Assembly (NCBI RefSeq): GCF_910592395.1
Contig: NC_088308.1
Coordinates: 28,661,501-28,721,500 of the forward strand
DNA: 60,000 nucleotides
Origin: Lineus longissimus
Taxonomy: Eukaryota > Nemertea > Pilidiophora > Heteronemertea > Lineidae
Direction of reading: 5' to 3'
A program made the translations under genes and the position numbers. Positions within the stretch are counted from its first letter, which is position 1. Every line of letters begins with the position of its first letter. Positions 12,401 through 18,400 of this stretch are shown here, piece after piece. The notes under the pieces are model-generated. The model was given only the letters and a program-made list of their open reading frames with translations. It searched no databases and was not told where the DNA came from.

Positions 12401-15400
12401 CTGGGGACTGAATAGTGCTGTCCTGGGCCAAGGGACACACTGGGGACTGAATAGTGCTGTCCTGGGCCAAGGGACACACTGGGGACTGAATAGTGCTGTC
12501 CTGGGCCAAGGGACACACTGGGGACTGAATAGTGCTGTCCTGGGCCAAGGGACACACTGGGGACTGAATAATGCTGTCCTGGGCCAAGGGACACACTGGG
12601 GACTGAATAGTGCTGTCCTGGGCCGAGGGACACACTGGGGACTGAATAGTGCTGTCCTGGGCCAAGGGACACACTGGGGACTGAATAATGCTGTCCTGGG
12701 CCGAGGGACACACTGGGGACTGAATAGTGCTGTCCTGGGCCAAGGGACACACTGGGGACTGAATAATGCTGTCCTGGGCCGAGGGACACACTGGGGACTG
12801 AATAATGCTGTCCTGGGCCAAGGGACACACTGGGGACTGAATAATGCTGTCCTGGGCCGAGGGACACACTGGGGACTGAATAGTGCTGTCCTGGGCCGAG
12901 GGACACACTGGGGACTGAATAGTGCTGTCCTGGGCCGAGGGACACACTGGGGACTGAATAATGCTGTCCTGGGCCGAGGGACACACTGGGGACTGAATAA
13001 TGCTGTCCTGGGCCAAGGAACACACTGGGGACTGAATAGTGCTGTCCTGGGCCGAGGGACACACTGGGGACTGAATAATGCTGTTATGGACAGAAAGGTG
13101 TACCTTGGATACAGTGTTAATGGGTTCGATGCCACCATTCTGGACAAAGATATGTGTCCTTGATAGAGAGGTCTTCCTGCTACTGAGGTGTCTGCTTCCT
13201 TTCCTGGCGGATTTGTGCGGAAGTGTCGGCTAGTAAATTGAAAGAGTATGTAGGTCTACATCATTATTACTCTTCCACTCACACAGGAAGTTATTCACTT
13301 TGCATACTTTCACTAATCTGTTCCCTGCAGTCAATTTTATCATCTTTTTCAGGCATTTACATTCAGTATTTCAGAGGGTTCCAAATATCCTTCGTTTGTC
13401 GGTTACGTGCGAGCGACTGATAAAGATTCGGGTGACTTTGGCAAGATAGCTTATACTCTGACGGGAGAACGTTCACAGGACTTCATGATTGATAAGGACA
13501 CAGTAAGTCACTTGGGTCGACTGAGCACTTTGATGTGTTCCAGCTGAATGGCTGAACAGGCCATCCTATTGAAGTCTCCCCCATCAGCTTGTATAAACTG
13601 GGACATATTAGCCTGGGCCAATGCCCCCCCCCCCCCCCCCCACTCGGCCCTCTTGGACCCTCCCCTGCCTTACTATATCATGACTCTATAAATAAGTGAT
13701 TATTATCCATGTTTCTTGGCCTTATACATGTAATCTTATTTTCTACCACAGGGAGATATTCTAGTTGCTGGAAGACTCGACCGTGAGATTTTCCCCAGAT
13801 ATCAGCTACTCGTGACAGCGGAGGACAATCTTATTTCAACCAAAGACAGGAAGTCGGGAATCGCAACCGTAAGTTAAAAGTTAGAGGTTGTATGGTCCTA
13901 ACTATCACCAATGAATTACAAAAGCGACCTTATCACACCAATGCTACAGGACTTACATTAATAAGGCCTACTAGTAAGACTCCAGTTCGAGATTCTGACA
14001 ATTAGTGTTCAAATGCCCAGCATAACTAACAGAACTGATACTGGCATACAAGCCTGGTCTACTGAGAACATCCATCTCTCCACACCAGCGTTAAAGAGCG
14101 TGAGCTTTGGTGCAGAGCTTTCAGGGTCGTGGCTTCAGCACTCTGGAACAGTCTCAACCATACATGTAGTATACCTCAGATGGACACTTTGAGCAAGTTC
14201 TAAAACATGCTTATTTGGGAGACACTACGCATAATTGACTGTTTAGTGGGGGACTGTCTCAACATTTATGTGTTACGGAGAAACGGCACCTTGCAAATTG
14301 ATAGCACTAACTGCTTACTTACTTACTTTATACCATGAAGGTGACGATCAATCTTGTGGACGTGAATGACAATTCACCGCAGTTTGAAGAGACGGAGTAC
14401 AAGATGTACACAATGGAGTCAACTCCAGTGGACACATCACTTGGGAAGGTCCTCGCAGTCGACAAAGATGTAGGCATTAATAGCCAAATATTCTACTCGA
14501 TTGTTGACGATAATTCATTGGGTAAGTGAAAAGATGTCTGAATAACTGTAGAACATATTGCAAGATGCTTGTAACACTAGTTAGTGTGAATTGTGAAATA
14601 TCTACTGAACAGGACCAGAAGACTTGCCATGTCCTGTTGACCCAGCAGCGTGACCGAGATGATAGGCACCCTAGGTTGGCCCATCCTTGCGGAACAAAGA
14701 CGCCAAGCCAGGCTCCTGCTCTTCTTCAAAATCCTCCAGCTGCAGGTCGTCGTTGAACACCACCTCATCGCGACAACCAGAAGGACCAGACATGGCAACT
14801 CAAGATCCTTCAGGCAGGACCACACCACCACCGAGGCCCAAAGAAATTCCTTCTTCCCGCGTACGACCGTCGACTGGAACAGCCTACCTGAAGCCACAGT
14901 GACGGCCGAGAACACCGACGCCTTCAGGAAGATGCTCACCACTTAGACCAGCGCTGATTTTAACTATTTTACCTTGCACGACCTTACATTTTATCAACTT
15001 TTACCATCCACCAACCAAGCTTTTATCTGTTCAACATGCGCCTGGGACTAATGGTCTGCTTAGACTGAAACCCAGTATTGGAAGAAGAAGAAGAAGAAGA
15101 AGAAGAAGGCCTAATGTTGTTTTTAAGTCGCTGTTGTTTTCCAGGCTTCTTCAAGATCGACCGGCTCCGTGGTGTAATCAAGACTGCGACTTCCCTCCTA
15201 GGACATGCCCGTGGTGCCCCCTATTTAGTCATCGTGGAGGCGTTAGATAATGGTAGTCCAAGTCAAAGATCAGTTACTACAGTTCAGATAACAATACAGG
15301 ACCCACAAGCTTTCATTGGTCGACCTACTTTCATCAACCCTACACCGGGAATGGTCGTAGATATCTTTGAGGTAAGGTGTGTGCTGTCTGCTGATTTCAA

Positions 15401-18400
15401 CAGTTTCCTAAGGACAGAGTACAGTTGATTTTGCTAAGGCTTTGTACTTTGTACTGATTTAATGCTTGATTTATAGCGGCCCCTTACTATCTGTTCAATT
15501 ACAAATCAATGCATGAATGAATACATGGGAGAAACATGCTGTCGAGGCTGTACGATGCTAGTCTTTCTCATTAGAATATTGCTATGAAATTCATTTGACT
15601 TCCATGCAGTTAGCGTTGTAACTGTTCATAACCATTGCTCTTCATCCTCTTTACAGGAGCAGCCTCCCCATACTCCCGTGCTGACATGTAAGGCATCAGA
15701 CTCAGATGGCCCAGCCTCAGCGATCAGATTCAGTTTTGTAGCGTCAAGGAACCCTGACCATGCCAAGTTTAAGATTGATCCCATTTCTGGAAACATAACA
15801 ACTGCTGAAGTGCTTGACAGAGAGAAACAATCACATTATGATGTAAGCCATTGCCACCTAGTGGCTCTTTGTATCCTTTGATGGTCAAATTGTCCTCTGG
15901 AGATGACCGGTTGAGCTGATCTTGAACCTGTCTCTGATGCTTGACGTAGTAGAGTCATTCTCTCTATGATGTAATCAGTCGATGCTATCTTCCTCACAGT
16001 CAGTCTAGGGTAGTGCAGCTTGTTACTGACAAGGTGTTTCTGCATGATTTGACACTCTGCACTTTCTTCATCCACATGCAATACAGTATAGAGATGCCTC
16101 AGAGAGTAGAGTTTTAGTAGTCGTCATGACACTTAAGCCAGCTGCCAGTAATGTGTGTTTCATTGTTTTTCCAGCTGCAAATCCAAGCGACTGATGGGAC
16201 AGGGAACGTCTCTGCGATCATGCTGGGAGTTCGGCTCATTGACATTGATGACCATGCGCCAAGCTTCTATGACTGTAACAATGATGTAAGTATACGACCC
16301 ACTGATGACCTGTTTCAGGTAACAAACCATTCACATACACAATGCTTTGCAGTTTCGAATTGCAGTTGTATGATTTAGATATCAAAGGTCCATTTACTCA
16401 ACTAAAATGTTCAATTCCTCAGTGTGGTCAGAGCAAACTGCTGCTCTGACTGTTGGGAGTAATATCATTCAGACTCTGATGTAAGTGGGGAACAACAGGT
16501 AAATCTTCTCCATTCTAACAGGCAAAGAATCCACTGACTGGCAGCATCTATGAGAATGAGACACCACCCAATTTTGTGTTGACGGTGCTTGCTTGTGACT
16601 TGGATACTAGTCCAAATAATCTCCTCTTCTTCAAGATTACATGTAAGTCATTTTCATTTTGAACATTGATTTAGTGTGTTTGAGTATTGTAGGACCTCTG
16701 TGATGAGGACACCCCATGAACTGATATTGGCAGGTGTCCTGAATACAGAGTAAGCTGTCAGATTGAAGTGAGATTGGTACCAAAGGTTTACCTCCAGGCG
16801 GAGACACTTGCAATGTTTCACTGGCATTTCAGTGTGGTGTAATATACTAGGTTCAAGCTAAAACCTCTACTAAATACAGCCAGCAGTCACCTCCATGGAT
16901 CAGTTTGCCCTCAAGCTCTGAGCTGTGAGATGTGTCTCTGTTAGGGTCCCTCTCAAGTCCTGTTTTTTCTCTCATTTGGTCATCTTCTACTCCTCTGAAC
17001 GTGATGTTTATACAGGTGGTAATGAAATGGATCACTTCACCATCGGGTTGCGTGACGGCATCATCCACAGCAAGTCTTCCCTTGATCGCGAGAAGATTAA
17101 CCAGTACAATTTATGTGTGACTGTCTACAGCGCTGACCCAGGCACAACCCGCAAAAAGAGAGCAGTCAAGCCCATTAGATCATCCACTATTGGGGTTAAA
17201 ATTGAGGTCTTAGACAGAGATGACAACGGACCCACATACGCATTTGTCCCCAAGAAGACTTTCACTACAGGTAATCTTTACAGAAGTCAAGTATTGACAG
17301 CTGTGTTGATGCCATTGCTTCAGTTGGCCACTCCTTGGTAACATCTTTAGGTTGGAATGTACAGGTTTCTCCTTGAGACACAACTATGGTTTAGGGTCTG
17401 TCACAAGTAAACCATTAGTTAACACTCAATTATTTATGGCTTTCGTTAATTTCCCTTGCACATTTTCGTTTCCAGGTTTGCTGATAAACGCTGCATACAA
17501 CAGCCTCGTCATCGACGCACACGCCAAGGACCCTGACACGCCCAAACACTCCGTCACCTTTTATCGATTACTCAACATGCAGTTCATGTCTGCAGGACAG
17601 ATACGCAGCGCCCCAGGTGCCTTCCAAGTTGACATGACATCCGGTGAAGTCAGAACGAGTATCGCATCCTATTCCGACTACACCAATGGACGCTTTCAAC
17701 TTAATATTGAAGCCTATGATACACTTGGACGCAAGGATAATGCCACAGTTCTGGTGAGTTCTCCTTCCATCTGTTCGAGATCTGCTGGTGACAAAGGCTG
17801 CCAATTTGACATCGGTCTGAAATCACAACCATGTTTGTAGAATACAGATGATGAGTGGCATGTCAGACGGGGTTAGGAAATGCAACCGAACCATATCGCT
17901 TGTGATCTCTGATGTAATGCTGGAATTCCACTAGACATCACAAGTCTGTTACATGCAAATCATCTCTACACCTTACCACCCGTAGGTGGGTGATGTCACC
18001 CCTCACCTCTGTATAGTATCTGTGAAGTCGATTAGCTCATTGGTGATTTGGCCAAATCAGTATCATCAAGTCCTGTATCTACAATTAGACGAAGGATGTA
18101 GGGTAGACACTTCTCACCACTCTGATTTATTGCATTACATACTCCAACCTCAACCCAATTGCAAAAACTGCTGTTTGATATTCAACTGATCATGTTCACC
18201 TGTCTTTCCAGATCTATGTGCTGACCCAGAGCCAGAGGTTGAAGTTCATCTTTGCGAAGACACCAAGTGACATCCGAACCATCACTCCGACATTCATGAG
18301 GTAACATCATCTTTAAGTCATAACCACTGTGCTGCTTCTTTCAGTGCTGAATGAAACAAAATACTGCGGTGATATTTGACCGCCTGGACACAAAATATTG

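Noticed and set aside
12062-13147. Three overlapping 320-360-codon minus-strand open frames
   Set aside because: Same artefact of a 39-bp (13-codon) tandem repeat inside an intron; no start context or domain.
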